Notes under the pieces: model-generated | Database searches by the model: none | What the model saw: the letters and a program-made list of their open reading frames with translations, nothing else | What the model was told of the DNA's origin: nothing | Part shown: positions 17,964-27,225 of the stretch, one piece after another | Numbering within the stretch: position 1 is the first letter of the stretch | Layout: each line of letters starts with the position of its first letter | Position numbers and translations under genes: made by a program | Source: Sphingomonas qomolangmaensis | GTDB taxonomy: Bacteria > Pseudomonadota > Alphaproteobacteria > Sphingomonadales > Sphingomonadaceae | Reading direction: 5' to 3' | DNA: 64,000 nt | Assembly (NCBI RefSeq): GCF_024496245.1 | Contig: NZ_CP101740.1 | Location: 3,196,001-3,260,000 of the forward strand

Positions 17964-19448
17964 ATGACCGAGCAAGGCGGCAAGCCGCAACAGGGCTTTT
18001 GGGGGCTGTGGTCGATCTCATTCGGTTTTCTGGGGGTTCAGATCGGCTTTGCGTTGCAAAATGCCAACGCCAGCCGGATCTTCCAGGCGCTCGGCACGCC
18101 GATCGAAAATCTTGCGTTGATGTGGATGGCAGCACCGCTGACCGGCCTGCTCGTGCAGCCGATCATCGGGCATTACAGCGATCGAACCTGGACCCGCCTC
18201 GGCCGCCGTCGCCCCTATTTTCTCGTCGGTGCCATACTCTGCACCGTCGCGTTGCTGTTCATGCCCAATTCGCCCGCGATCTGGGCGGCGGCGATCACCT
18301 TGTGGATATTGGACGCCTCGCTCAACGTCACGATGGAGCCGTTCCGCGCCTTTGTCGGCGATATGCTGCGGCGCGCGCAGCGGCCCACGGGCTACGCCTT
18401 CCAGACCGCGTTCATCGGCGTGGGCGCGGTAATCGCGAGCCTGGCGCCGTATGTGCTGACCGAGTTCGGCGTGCCCAATGTGGCGCCCGAGGGGCAAATC
18501 CCCGATACGGTTCGGTTCAGCTTCTATATCGGTGCCGCCGCATTGCTGCTGGCGGTATTGTGGACGGTGTTCGGCACGCGCGAATACAGCCCCGAACAGC
18601 TCGCGATTTACGCTGTCGCCGATGGCGAGCTGCCGCCCCCGCCGCATCACGTTCCTACCACAACCCCCGCAACCGGACCCTATTGGCTGGTGGGCGGGTT
18701 GCTCGCGGCGCTCGCGGCCTTCGCGCTGTCGCTCAAGCCCGAGGCTTATCTGGTTTCGATCGGCCTGGTGGCATTCGGCGTGGCGCAGATCGTCTCGCGC
18801 CGGTTGATTGCCGCCGGGCGTGGCGACAATCTGCTCAGCCACGTCGTCAACGATCTGGCGACGATGCCCGAGACGATGCGCCGCCTCGCGCTCGTCCAGT
18901 TCTTCACCTGGGGGGCGTTGTTCATCCTGTGGATCTATTCGGTGCCGGTGGTCGCGCAAAATGCGTTCGGCACCGATGATCCCGCTTCTGCAGCCTATAA
19001 TCAGGCGGGTAATTGGGTGGGGGTGCTATTCGCGATCTATTCGGGGGTTGCGGCGATTTGCGCCTTCGCACTGCCGCTGCTGTCAAAGGCTCTGGGTCCG
19101 GTGCGAACCCACATGATCGCCTTGTCCGCCGGGGCAACCGGGTTTGTCGGCCTGTTCGTCATCCGCGATGCAACCCTGCTGATCGCGGCGATGATCGGCA
19201 TCGGTATCGCCTGGGCATCGATCCTGACGATGCCCTATGTCATCCTCGCCAATACGCTGCCGCAGCATAAGCTGGGCGTCTACATGGGCATCTTCAATTT
19301 CTTCGTGGTGCTGCCGCAGTTGATCGTCGCCGCGTTGATGGGCGCATTGATCGACGCGGCTTTCCCGACCGAGCCGGGATATACCATGCTCATCGCCGCT
19401 GCGGTGATGGCGGTCGCGGTGCTGGCGATGCTGCGGGTGAAGGTTTGA
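17964..19448 (+). CDS. MFS sugar permease (maltose/sucrose-type, SLC45-like)
   Basis: The 494-residue membrane protein has about twelve hydrophobic segments. The loop after the second helix carries RTWTRLGRRRPYFLVG, the signature of the glycoside-cation symporter and SLC45 branch of the major facilitator superfamily. The start ATGACC follows AGAGGGACGG. It lies 78 bases after the LacI gene in the same direction and probably moves maltose or small maltodextrins through the inner membrane for the amylase/glucosidase system. Confidence 0.88.
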   Translation: MTEQGGKPQQGFWGLWSISFGFLGVQIGFALQNANASRIFQALGTPIENLALMWMAAPLTGLLVQPIIGHYSDRTWTRLGRRRPYFLVGAILCTVALLFMPNSPAIWAAAITLWILDASLNVTMEPFRAFVGDMLRRAQRPTGYAFQTAFIGVGAVIASLAPYVLTEFGVPNVAPEGQIPDTVRFSFYIGAAALLLAVLWTVFGTREYSPEQLAIYAVADGELPPPPHHVPTTTPATGPYWLVGGLLAALAAFALSLKPEAYLVSIGLVAFGVAQIVSRRLIAAGRGDNLLSHVVNDLATMPETMRRLALVQFFTWGALFILWIYSVPVVAQNAFGTDDPASAAYNQAGNWVGVLFAIYSGVAAICAFALPLLSKALGPVRTHMIALSAGATGFVGLFVIRDATLLIAAMIGIGIAWASILTMPYVILANTLPQHKLGVYMGIFNFFVVLPQLIVAALMGALIDAAFPTEPGYTMLIAAAVMAVAVLAMLRVKV

Positions 19449-19489
19449 TGTTCCCCTTCGAATTCGCCCGGTCGTGTTCCTTCGGCTCT

Positions 19490-20308
19490 TCAGATCTGTG
19501 AATAGGGCGTCGGGCTGAGGATCTGGTTGTCGATGCCGGTGGTGATTTCGGGGTCGGTAAGTCCGGGTGTCGTAATCAGGCGGCGCCACGCCGGATCCGC
19601 GCCGAAGCTGCTCCAGCTTCGTTCGCGCGCCGCGAAATCGGGAAAGGTCAGCAGGTAGGTCAGGCTCGGCAGGCGTGAGCCCGTAAGGTCCTGGGCGAAG
19701 AAGACCGGCGTCAGGCCGTTGCGGCGAAATATCTCGATCTCGCCGCCGGTGTCGAACATCTCGATCTTGGTTGCCCCGGCCTTGTCGCTATGGCTGAAAT
19801 ACGTCCGCAGTTCGAATATGCGGGGCTTGTTGGCGCCCGCGGCGTCTGGAACCTCGACGCGCGGAAAATGCGGGAAGGCGCGCATCAGCTTCACGTCGAG
19901 CGAGGCGTACGGTGGCCCTTCGGGGGTGGCGCTGGAAAATGGCTCGGCGGCCTTCGCATAGCCCTGGTCGTCGGCCAGCTTGCCGGGCAGCGCGGCGAAG
20001 TCGGCGATCGAGGGATAGGGGACGAGGACATGGACGCTGGGGCTTCCCGGGCCGATGGCCACGGTGAACGCACCTATGGGGCCACAACCCGCGCGGCGCG
20101 CCGCCGGGATGAAGGCATCGCGAAGATAGGCGTCGAGGCGCGCCTTCATCCCGCCGTGAACCAGGCGGTAGGTGCGAAGCTCGTAGACCTCGGGGGTGAC
20201 CGCCGCGGCGCGGCGCTGGGCCCGGGCGCCGGTGCTCGTGAGGGTTACACCACCGGCGGCAGCAGCCCCCGCGAGCACCGAACGTCGATCAATTGGGTAC
20301 GCCATCAT
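19490..20308 (-). CDS. Tat-exported NIPSNAP-family protein
   Basis: A 272-residue product. ATG 20308 (followed at once by a second ATG) has GAGGAC upstream and opens a twin-arginine signal (DRRSVLAGAAAAGGVTLTSTG). Two NIPSNAP-like ferredoxin-fold repeats are visible, beginning VYELRTYRLVHGG near residue 45 and IFELRTYFSHSD near residue 170. NIPSNAP proteins are poorly characterised small-molecule-binding proteins. It diverges from the DUF1080/GMC operon, and NIPSNAP genes often travel with 3-keto-sugar enzymes, so a link to that pathway is likely (inference). Confidence 0.83.
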   Translation of the reverse strand: MMAYPIDRRSVLAGAAAAGGVTLTSTGARAQRRAAAVTPEVYELRTYRLVHGGMKARLDAYLRDAFIPAARRAGCGPIGAFTVAIGPGSPSVHVLVPYPSIADFAALPGKLADDQGYAKAAEPFSSATPEGPPYASLDVKLMRAFPHFPRVEVPDAAGANKPRIFELRTYFSHSDKAGATKIEMFDTGGEIEIFRRNGLTPVFFAQDLTGSRLPSLTYLLTFPDFAARERSWSSFGADPAWRRLITTPGLTDPEITTGIDNQILSPTPYSQI

Positions 20309-20417
20309 GTCCTCGCAAAGCCGTCTATCGGGGTACGAAGCCGATGTCGCGGGCGTCGTCAATCCACAACGGTTCGACCACCGCGCCGCCCGCCTGGGAT
20401 GCGGCAGGGCGCTCGGC

Positions 20418-20450
20418 GGTTGAAAACCAATCGATTGGCTGCGATCAACC
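20418..20450. promoter_or_regulatory. Nested palindrome in divergent promoter, possible operator
   Basis: CCAATCGATTGG is a perfect 12-bp palindrome centred in a longer arm pair GGTTGA...TCAACC. It lies between the divergent NIPSNAP gene and the DUF1080 operon, about 50 bases before the DUF1080 start. A dimeric regulator binding here could control both directions. No regulator gene is adjacent. Confidence 0.45.
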
Positions 20451-20496
20451 GACAACAGTGAACGACGCCCGCGCGCGGGAAGATCGGGAGAGGTCG

Positions 20497-21249
20497 ATGT
20501 TCAAGCTCGAGCGATTCGTTGTGGCCAGCCTGCTCCTGATGGCGGGCAGCATGGCGGCGGATGCGCAGGAACCGGCGAGCAACACGCTGACCGCGGCCGA
20601 GCGCGAGGCGGGCTGGACGCTCCTCTTCGACGGTCGCGACCTGTCGGCCTGGCGGTCCTTTGCCGGCGGCGACGCGCCGCCGACATGGCGCGTGCGCGAT
20701 GGCGCGATCATGCTCGTCAAGGACGACGGCCGGATGAGCGGGACCGACCTCGTCACTGCAAAGAGCTACGGCGCGTTCGAACTCACGCTCGACTGGAAGG
20801 TGGCGAAGGGCGGTAATAGCGGCGTGCTCTATCTGGCGCGCAACATCCCCCAGACGCGGCAGGTGTATGAAACCGGGATCGAGATGCAGGTGCTCGACGA
20901 TGCGGGGCATGCCGATGGCAAAATCCCGTCGCACCGCGCGGGCGCGCTCTACGACATGACGGTGCCGCCCCCCGGCACCGCGCGTCCGGCAGGCAGCTGG
21001 AACCACGCCCGGCTTCTCGTCGAGCCGGGACGCATCCGGCAATGGCTCAACGGCGTCATGACCGCCGACGTCTCCTATGGCGATGATGCGTGGGCAAAGC
21101 GCGTGACGGGATCGAAGTTTGCCAAGATGCCGTATTTCGGCACCTTCCCCAGCGGCGTCATCGCGCTGCAGGATCATGGCGAGCCGGTCGCGTTCAGGAA
21201 CATCAAGCTGCGCCCGATCGGCGCGAGCGCAGTGGTCGAAACGCAATGA
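20497..21249 (+). CDS. DUF1080 protein, probable 3-keto-disaccharide hydrolase
   Basis: The 250-residue product begins at ATG 20497 after GGGAGAGG and has a signal peptide ending near AADAQE. The DUF1080 (concanavalin-like) domain is clear: GWTLLFDGRDLSAWR, GNSGVLYLARN, YETGIEMQVLDD, SHRAGALYDM, WNHARLLVEPGRIRQWLNG and GVIALQDHGEPVAFRNIKL. Family members hydrolyse 3-keto-glycosides produced by sugar 3-dehydrogenases. It overlaps the GMC dehydrogenase by four bases (ATGA), which strongly supports that pathway. Confidence 0.88.
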   Translation: MFKLERFVVASLLLMAGSMAADAQEPASNTLTAAEREAGWTLLFDGRDLSAWRSFAGGDAPPTWRVRDGAIMLVKDDGRMSGTDLVTAKSYGAFELTLDWKVAKGGNSGVLYLARNIPQTRQVYETGIEMQVLDDAGHADGKIPSHRAGALYDMTVPPPGTARPAGSWNHARLLVEPGRIRQWLNGVMTADVSYGDDAWAKRVTGSKFAKMPYFGTFPSGVIALQDHGEPVAFRNIKLRPIGASAVVETQ

Positions 21250-22946
21250 GCCTCGATCCAGCGAGCGCCCCCGCCGACGTCATCATCGTCGGCTCGGGGG
21301 CTGCCGGCGGCATCGCGGCGTACAGCCTCACCAAGGCCGGGCTGCGCTGCCTGATGCTCGAGGCGGGGCGCGACTATGACCCGCAGCAAGAGGTCAACAT
21401 GCTCGCGCCCGAAAGCGACGCGCCGCTCCGGGGCAGCGCGACCCCCGATAAGCCGTTCGGCTATTTCGACGCCACCGTCGACGGCGGCTGGGAGGTCGAT
21501 GGCGAGCCCTATACCTCGACTAAGGGCAGCGGTTTCCGCTGGTGGCGGCCGCGGATGCTGGGCGGGCGGACCAATCACTGGGGCCGCCACGTGCCGCGCT
21601 GGGGCGCCTATGACTTCAAGCCCTTTTCGCGCGACGGACTCGGCGTCGACTGGCCGATCGGCTATGACGATGTCGCGCCCTTCTACGACCGGGTCGAGAA
21701 GATGATCGGCGTCAATGGCGGTCCGATCGGCCTAGAGAACCATCCCGATTCGCCCGCCGACTGCCTGATGCCGCCGCCCGCGCCGCGCGTGCCCGAGCTG
21801 CTGCTCAAGGCGACGGCCGAGAGCATGGGCATTCCCGTGCGGGCGGCGCATACCGCGGTGCTGACGCGCGACATGCCCGATGCCGTCGCACCGCGAAGCG
21901 CCTGCTTCAATGCGACGCCGTGTACGCGCGGCTGTACGATCGGCGCGATGTTCCAGACGACGACCTCGTTCCTGCCGATGGCGAAGGCGACGGGGCGGCT
22001 GACGGTGGTCACCGACGCGATGGTTTCGCGCGTGCTGACGAATCAGGCGGGCCGGGCGACCGGGGTCGAATATGTCGATCGCAAGACGGGCGTGCGGCAT
22101 CAAGTCAGCGCGCGCGCGGTCGTGCTGGCGGGGGGCACGGGCGAGACGACGCGCTTGCTCCTCAATTCGGGCGAAGCGGGCAGGGGGCTTGCAAATTCGT
22201 CGGGCGAGCTCGGCCGCAACCTGACCGACTCCACCGGCGCATCGTTCAGCGCCTTCATCCCAGGCCTTGCCGACCGGCCGCGCTATAACGAGGACGGCAT
22301 CGGCGGGCAGCACGTCTACATCCCGTTCTGGCTGTACGAGAAGCAGAAGCGCGGCGAGCTCGACTTCGCGCGCGGCTATCATTTCGAGGTGTGGGGCCGC
22401 TTCGGCGTGCCATCCGCCAACGTGCTGCCGCGCGCGTGGGGCGCCGATCTGAAGAAGGCGGTGCGCAGCGCCTCGGGGGCGACGATCGGGCTGTCGTTGC
22501 GCGGCGAGATGATCCCGAACAAGGATACCTATTGCGAGATCGATCCGGGGGTGAGGGATCGCTTCGGCATCCCGGTGCTGCGCTTCGCCTTCCGCTTCTC
22601 GCGCCAAGAGGTGAACCAGGTCGCGCATGGCCGCCGCATCGCGCACGCGTTGTTCGAACGGATGAACGGCCGGATCCTCGACGACCCGAGCCTGCCGCCC
22701 GAGAAGATCATGGCTGCGGGCGGCGAGATCATCCACGAGCTCGGCACTGCGCGGATGGGCGCCGATGCGCGAACGTCGGTGGTCGACAGCTATGGCCGCG
22801 CCTGGGACGTCGACAATCTCGTCCTCATGGACGGCGCGATCTTCGCCTCGGGCGCACACAAGAACCCCACGCTCACCATCCTGGCGCTCGCGCTGCGCGC
22901 CTCGGAGCGACTGGCGGCGCGCTTCAAGTCGGGAGCCTTCGCATGA
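21246..22946 (+). CDS. GMC-family dehydrogenase, glycoside 3-dehydrogenase-like large subunit
   Basis: A 566-residue flavoprotein with the FAD dinucleotide motif DVIIVGSGAAGGIAAYSL at the start, GGRTNHWGRH, and a C-terminal GMC_oxred_C region with IHELGTARMG and GAHKNPTLT carrying the active-site His and Asn. It has no signal peptide and is followed by a Tat-signal subunit, the hitch-hiker arrangement of FAD glucose/glucoside 3-dehydrogenase complexes. The reaction would be oxidation of the C3 hydroxyl of a sugar with electrons passed to a cytochrome. The cytochrome subunit is not encoded here. Confidence 0.88.
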   Translation: MSLDPASAPADVIIVGSGAAGGIAAYSLTKAGLRCLMLEAGRDYDPQQEVNMLAPESDAPLRGSATPDKPFGYFDATVDGGWEVDGEPYTSTKGSGFRWWRPRMLGGRTNHWGRHVPRWGAYDFKPFSRDGLGVDWPIGYDDVAPFYDRVEKMIGVNGGPIGLENHPDSPADCLMPPPAPRVPELLLKATAESMGIPVRAAHTAVLTRDMPDAVAPRSACFNATPCTRGCTIGAMFQTTTSFLPMAKATGRLTVVTDAMVSRVLTNQAGRATGVEYVDRKTGVRHQVSARAVVLAGGTGETTRLLLNSGEAGRGLANSSGELGRNLTDSTGASFSAFIPGLADRPRYNEDGIGGQHVYIPFWLYEKQKRGELDFARGYHFEVWGRFGVPSANVLPRAWGADLKKAVRSASGATIGLSLRGEMIPNKDTYCEIDPGVRDRFGIPVLRFAFRFSRQEVNQVAHGRRIAHALFERMNGRILDDPSLPPEKIMAAGGEIIHELGTARMGADARTSVVDSYGRAWDVDNLVLMDGAIFASGAHKNPTLTILALALRASERLAARFKSGAFA

Positions 22947-23647
22947 CGCCCTCGCGCCGGACGACGCTGCAATGGATGATCGCCGCGGCGGCAATGCCGC
23001 TGGCGCGCTGGGCGTCGCCCGCCTCCGCCGCGGAGGGGGCGAATGCGCCGCCGTTCGACACGGTCGCCGACTGGCCGGGTGCGCCGCCGCCGCTTGTCGC
23101 GACCAAGGGCTATGGCCGCGACCCGACGCTGATGGAGCCCAAGGTCGTCTGGCCGCTGACGCTGACCAGGGCGCAGCGCGCCACCGTCGACCTGCTCGGC
23201 GACATGATCCTTCCCGCAGACGATGTGTCGCCCGGCGCCGGGCAGCTCGGCGTCGGCGCGTTCATCGACGAATGGATCAGCGCGCCCTATCCGACGCAGC
23301 AGGGCGATCGCGCAACGATCCTCGGCGGCCTCGACTGGCTCGACCGACAGAGCATCGCCCAGCACGGGAAGGATTTCGCTGCGCTGGGCGCGCCGATTCG
23401 CGGCCTATTGCTCGACGCGCTGTGCGTCGCCGTGCCGAGCGGGAAGCTCGAGATGCCCGTCAAGTTCATGGATCGGCTGCGCCATCTCTTCGTGCTGGGC
23501 TTCTACACCTTGCCCGAGGGAAAGAAGGACATGGGCCATGTCGGCGACCAGCCCACCGAAGGCCCGTATCCCGGCCCGTCGGTGGAGGCGCGGACGCACC
23601 TCGCTGCGCTGCTGGCGGAGCTGAAGCTCGGCGAGCGCACGAGCTGA
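22943..23647 (+). CDS. Gluconate 2-dehydrogenase subunit 3-family protein, Tat-exported
   Basis: The product has 234 residues; ATG 22943 overlaps the GMC stop by four bases. A twin-arginine signal (SRRTTLQWMIAAAAMPLARW) is followed by the subunit-3 domain: LTLTRAQRATVDLLGDMILPADDVSPGAG, VGAFIDEWISAPYP and FYTLPEGKKDMG. In known complexes this small subunit carries the catalytic GMC subunit through the Tat pathway and stabilises it. It is the last gene of the NIPSNAP/DUF1080/GMC module. Confidence 0.88.
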   Translation: MTPSRRTTLQWMIAAAAMPLARWASPASAAEGANAPPFDTVADWPGAPPPLVATKGYGRDPTLMEPKVVWPLTLTRAQRATVDLLGDMILPADDVSPGAGQLGVGAFIDEWISAPYPTQQGDRATILGGLDWLDRQSIAQHGKDFAALGAPIRGLLLDALCVAVPSGKLEMPVKFMDRLRHLFVLGFYTLPEGKKDMGHVGDQPTEGPYPGPSVEARTHLAALLAELKLGERTS

Positions 23648-23777
23648 CGGCTCGCCGCTCGTCGCGCATTGGGCGCGCGGCAAAAAGGTGCGTCAGCCGA
23701 GACCAGGAAGCGGCATTTTTCATCGCCTGCTCGCCAAAATGGATCTCGGCAGACACAATCGGAGCCCGACCTCACCC

Positions 23778-24500
23778 TCAATGCCGGACCTTTCCCTCTT
23801 CGAGTTCTCCGGGCACCGGATACAAATAGCGTATCGCGGACGAGAACAGCCTCAGCCATTCATCAACCCGGTCCAATGACCACTCCGATCCCGGCGGTGG
23901 CGTCTTTGCTAGAAGCGATCGAACCACAGGGTCGGCTGCCGCAGTCGGCCGGACTGATCTTTCAAGAACCGTTTCTTCAAGATCATCTTTGGCATCATCC
24001 GGTGGGGGGTAATTCATGCTATCCCGCGACATCGGCTTGGTGTCACCCTCAGGCAATCGCAGGGATTTCATCATTATGCGCGCTGCTACTTCCAGCAGCG
24101 GCTCCTCAACGCCGGCATTCCGCAACGCATCATACATGTCACTCTCGGGCGCACTGGCGATACGTGCCCCGAGCGCGTGAAGCGCAGCGGCGAAGATCGG
24201 TACGTTGGATACTGCTCTATGAATATCATTGGTATTGAAATTACCGATGGCGAAGCGTTTGCCCAGTGGTGTCAGCACATAGCCGCCTGAAGCACCTCGC
24301 GCGATCAGACCGAACTTGCGCGCCGCTATCACTCGATTGTTGATGCTTCCCGTGCCCGGTCGCAACTCCATTTCGATCGCTATCCCGTCGCGAGAGACAC
24401 CCTTCGCGACGCGGCGCATCGCCTTGGCGATCCCGATCGCTCTTCCAAGCGGGACTTTGGGGAATGCCCCGTCTCCATTGGACCGAAGGGCCGTTTGCAT
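23778..24500 (-). CDS. Hypothetical protein with winged-helix-like N-terminus
   Basis: I do not recognise the family with certainty. ATG 24500 has AGGA nine bases before it; a longer frame begins at a TTG (24563) with no better signal. The 240-residue product has an N-terminal part (INNRVIAARKFGLIARG then YVLTPLGKRFA) that reads like a winged-helix fold similar to DUF5343-type proteins, then an alpha-helical middle with MYDALRNAGVEEPLLEVAARI. The C-terminal third is charged and Pro-rich. It faces away from the receptor at 24771, with about 270 bases between them, so the two may share a promoter region. Confidence 0.6.
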   Translation of the reverse strand: MQTALRSNGDGAFPKVPLGRAIGIAKAMRRVAKGVSRDGIAIEMELRPGTGSINNRVIAARKFGLIARGASGGYVLTPLGKRFAIGNFNTNDIHRAVSNVPIFAAALHALGARIASAPESDMYDALRNAGVEEPLLEVAARIMMKSLRLPEGDTKPMSRDSMNYPPPDDAKDDLEETVLERSVRPTAAADPVVRSLLAKTPPPGSEWSLDRVDEWLRLFSSAIRYLYPVPGELEEGKVRH

Positions 24501-24770
24501 TTGATGCGTTCCTGCTCGAACATTTTCGAACCGAGTGCTTATGATCGCTACGGTCCGGTGCAATCGATCTTGCTACAATATTCGATTTTGGTTCCCATCG
24601 AAAGTCCTTTCGTCCTCCAACACTGTCCTTGGTAGGGATAGGGGCCGTAAAACCCCGCTCACTGTCGTCCGCTTCGGCTAGCCTACTTCAAAGACAAGAC
24701 GAATAGCCACGGTGAAACACTCTTGCATTAGTCGCATTTGTCGGCACGCTGATCTCTTAGGGGACATGAT

Positions 24771-26873
24771 GTGGGAACAACGGCCATCGCCATCGCCACT
24801 GTTTCGGCCTTTGCCTTTCAGGCATCCGATCAGGCGTGCCCTGCCCCGACGGTCTGCGGCACGGTGGTGGACGCCAATGGCGCGCCTATCGAGGCAGCAG
24901 AGGTCACGATCGAGCGGAACGGCGCTCCGATCGTCGTGGCGACCGATAACGCCGGCAGGTTCCGCGCCGAAAATGCCGCTGATCCGACCGGCATCACCGT
25001 GATCGCAGACGAGCGTGACGCCGTTACCATTGCCTACGACGCCTTCCGCGTTACCGGCGCCCGCATCGTCGTCGACGATCCGCCCGCGCTCGCCGAAGCC
25101 GACATTCTGGTGACCGCGCGAAAAGCATCGCTGCCATTTTCGCGTCAAGTCATCGAGAAAATCGATCTTTTGACCGATCCCATTGCCAATGCCGATGCCC
25201 TCCTGGCGGTTGCTGGGCTGCCATCGGCCACGAACCTGGACAATTCGGCCGACGTGCAGCTGCGGGGAAGCGCGGCCGGCCTCAGCCGTACCTATTACAA
25301 CGATGTCCCGCTGTACGAGGTCGTGCGGGGCTCATCGGTCGATCAGGTCACGCGCGTATCATCGATATTCAACGCCAGCATTTTGCGCAACATCGAGACC
25401 TATCCCACGCTGTCGCCGGCCTATTTGCCGAATACCGCGGCGGGAGCGGTCAGGATCGTTCCCGCCGTTGACGGATCGGTACCCTCGTCTGTCTTCCTCG
25501 GCTTGCCGGGTACGACTGCGAGTGCCGCATTCGCGCTGCCGAACGGCAGCGTGCAAGCCTATGCCAGCGCAATCGATCTTTCCGGTACGCTCGCGCTGAA
25601 CCCCAAGCTGAAGGCCACGACGGATTCTTTCACGTCGGCGGCTATCGGCCTTTCCGCCGTGGCGAGGACTTCGGGCGGCACCGAAGTGACGAGCTTGTCG
25701 GTCATCGACGTCGAACGGGGTGCGTATCCGCTGCGCTTGCTCAATCTGTCGGGCGTTTCCACCAACCGGCGCTTGCGCTCCTATAATCTCGTCGGTGTGG
25801 AGGCCGCCGTGGGCGACGAGCGTTTGAAGCTGGATCTATCCGCAACCGGCACCTCGAACGACCTGGAATATCTGGGTCAGAAGGTTTCGGCCAACAATCT
25901 GTATCTCTACGCGAACGCCGATTTGGCGGGCAATTTTCTCGGGGGATTGATCGAATACAGGACCGGGGTCTCCGGCGAGCATTTTCGACTAGCCGGTGCC
26001 GGCGCGTTCACGGCCGACGACGCGCAGGCGCGACGGCGCCTCGAGAAGCTAACCTATGGTTCCGCTCACGCTTTCGTCACGCTGCAGCCCGTGGCATTCC
26101 TCACCCTGGCGGTGGGAGGCCGTCAGTACACGTCGGGCGACCGGTCGCCCGGCGCTACTTATTCCGCGGCAGCTACGCTATCGAGCGAAGACCGCCGCCA
26201 TAAACTGATCGTCGGTGGCGGCACGTTCGGCGCGATCATACCACCGGAATTGATATCGACCACGCCGCTCATGCGCGCCCAGAGCCGTCAGGTCTCGATC
26301 GACTATGAATTCGCTGGCGGTCCCGTCGACCTGAAAGTCGGCGGCTATCTGAAGACCGATCGGGTCAACGAAAGCCTGACCCGGATAGAGGGATTCGACG
26401 GCAGTATCGTGGTCCGGCCGACGTCGTGGTTGCGTTTGTCGGCTTCTTTCGCGCGCTCGCGACAGCGATCGGCAGGGTTCCGCGCCGATCGCGATCTCGG
26501 CCATTTCGTCCGCATCCAGTCGCGGCTAAGTCTTTCGGCCACCGCCGCCTTCAATGCGACGTTCACTACCAAGAGCGGTGCACCCTATACCCGCGTTCTG
26601 CGCGGGGGCGCGGACGGAGCGGGCGGTTTTTTTCCGGTCTTTGATGACACTATAAACGGAGCGCGCCTGCGGCGGTTCGAGACGCTGGATGTCAATATCT
26701 TCGAAAGGCTGCAGCTAACGCCGAAGTTCGCGCCGATCGTGTTCGTCGGCGTGACCAACCTGCTCGACCGGCGCAACGAATCGCGGCCGGTGTATAATGC
26801 CGACTTCTCGCACGAGGAACGCTCCTATTTCGAGCGACGGGCATTGTCCTTTGGAATCGTTCAGTCCTTCTAA
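24771..26873 (+). CDS. TonB-dependent receptor with carboxypeptidase-like N-domain
   Basis: GTG 24771 follows AGGGG and opens a short signal-like stretch. The 700-residue product then has a carboxypeptidase regulatory-like beta-sandwich (GTVVDANGAPIEAAEVTIERNG), a TonB box (ADILVTARK), a plug (ADVQLRGSAAGLSRTYYNDVP, VRIVP) and a barrel ending in Phe (LSFGIVQSF). Typical plug landmarks of the TIGR01782 group are absent, so it belongs to a different receptor branch. The ligand is unknown. It lies about 700 bases before the LAP precursors in the same direction, but nothing in the sequence proves a link. Confidence 0.85.
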   Translation: MGTTAIAIATVSAFAFQASDQACPAPTVCGTVVDANGAPIEAAEVTIERNGAPIVVATDNAGRFRAENAADPTGITVIADERDAVTIAYDAFRVTGARIVVDDPPALAEADILVTARKASLPFSRQVIEKIDLLTDPIANADALLAVAGLPSATNLDNSADVQLRGSAAGLSRTYYNDVPLYEVVRGSSVDQVTRVSSIFNASILRNIETYPTLSPAYLPNTAAGAVRIVPAVDGSVPSSVFLGLPGTTASAAFALPNGSVQAYASAIDLSGTLALNPKLKATTDSFTSAAIGLSAVARTSGGTEVTSLSVIDVERGAYPLRLLNLSGVSTNRRLRSYNLVGVEAAVGDERLKLDLSATGTSNDLEYLGQKVSANNLYLYANADLAGNFLGGLIEYRTGVSGEHFRLAGAGAFTADDAQARRRLEKLTYGSAHAFVTLQPVAFLTLAVGGRQYTSGDRSPGATYSAAATLSSEDRRHKLIVGGGTFGAIIPPELISTTPLMRAQSRQVSIDYEFAGGPVDLKVGGYLKTDRVNESLTRIEGFDGSIVVRPTSWLRLSASFARSRQRSAGFRADRDLGHFVRIQSRLSLSATAAFNATFTTKSGAPYTRVLRGGADGAGGFFPVFDDTINGARLRRFETLDVNIFERLQLTPKFAPIVFVGVTNLLDRRNESRPVYNADFSHEERSYFERRALSFGIVQSF

Positions 26874-26886
26874 CCTAACGGACTGT

Positions 26887-27225
26887 TCAGACTTGACCGT
26901 TGAGCCGCCAGTACGGCACCAGATTCAGCCAAGTCGTGGCGCCGCCTGATCCACCAGCAAAGCGCCAACCGCCGGGGCCGATCGAGTCGCCGATGGATAA
27001 CGGCGATGCTGCGCCCGCTCGAATCGTCGACCGCGTGATCGGGCTGGTCTCTTGCCCGCCGCCCGCGGTCGCCAATAGCTCAACGGCATGGCTTGGGCCT
27101 TCGCCCGCCGCCCTAAAGGCGACTTCGCCCGCGTGAACCCCGTGCCCGATGAGCAGCACGGCAATGCGGTCGGCTGGTTGGTGCACAATAACAGCACAGA
27201 TGCTCGACAGAAAAAGTAGCGCCAA
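26887..27225 (-). CDS. Hypothetical secreted-type small protein (weak)
   Basis: A 112-codon frame starting with TTG 27225 without a convincing ribosome binding site. The N-terminus is hydrophobic (LLFLSSICAVIV) as in a signal peptide; the C-terminus is Gly/Ser-rich and ends with aromatic residues (WLNLVPYWRLNG). The frame is convergent with the receptor and only 13 bases separate their ends. No family is recognised, and an overlapping plus-strand frame (26900-27136) also reads openly, so the coding call is uncertain. Confidence 0.3.
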   Translation of the reverse strand: MALLFLSSICAVIVHQPADRIAVLLIGHGVHAGEVAFRAAGEGPSHAVELLATAGGGQETSPITRSTIRAGAASPLSIGDSIGPGGWRFAGGSGGATTWLNLVPYWRLNGQV

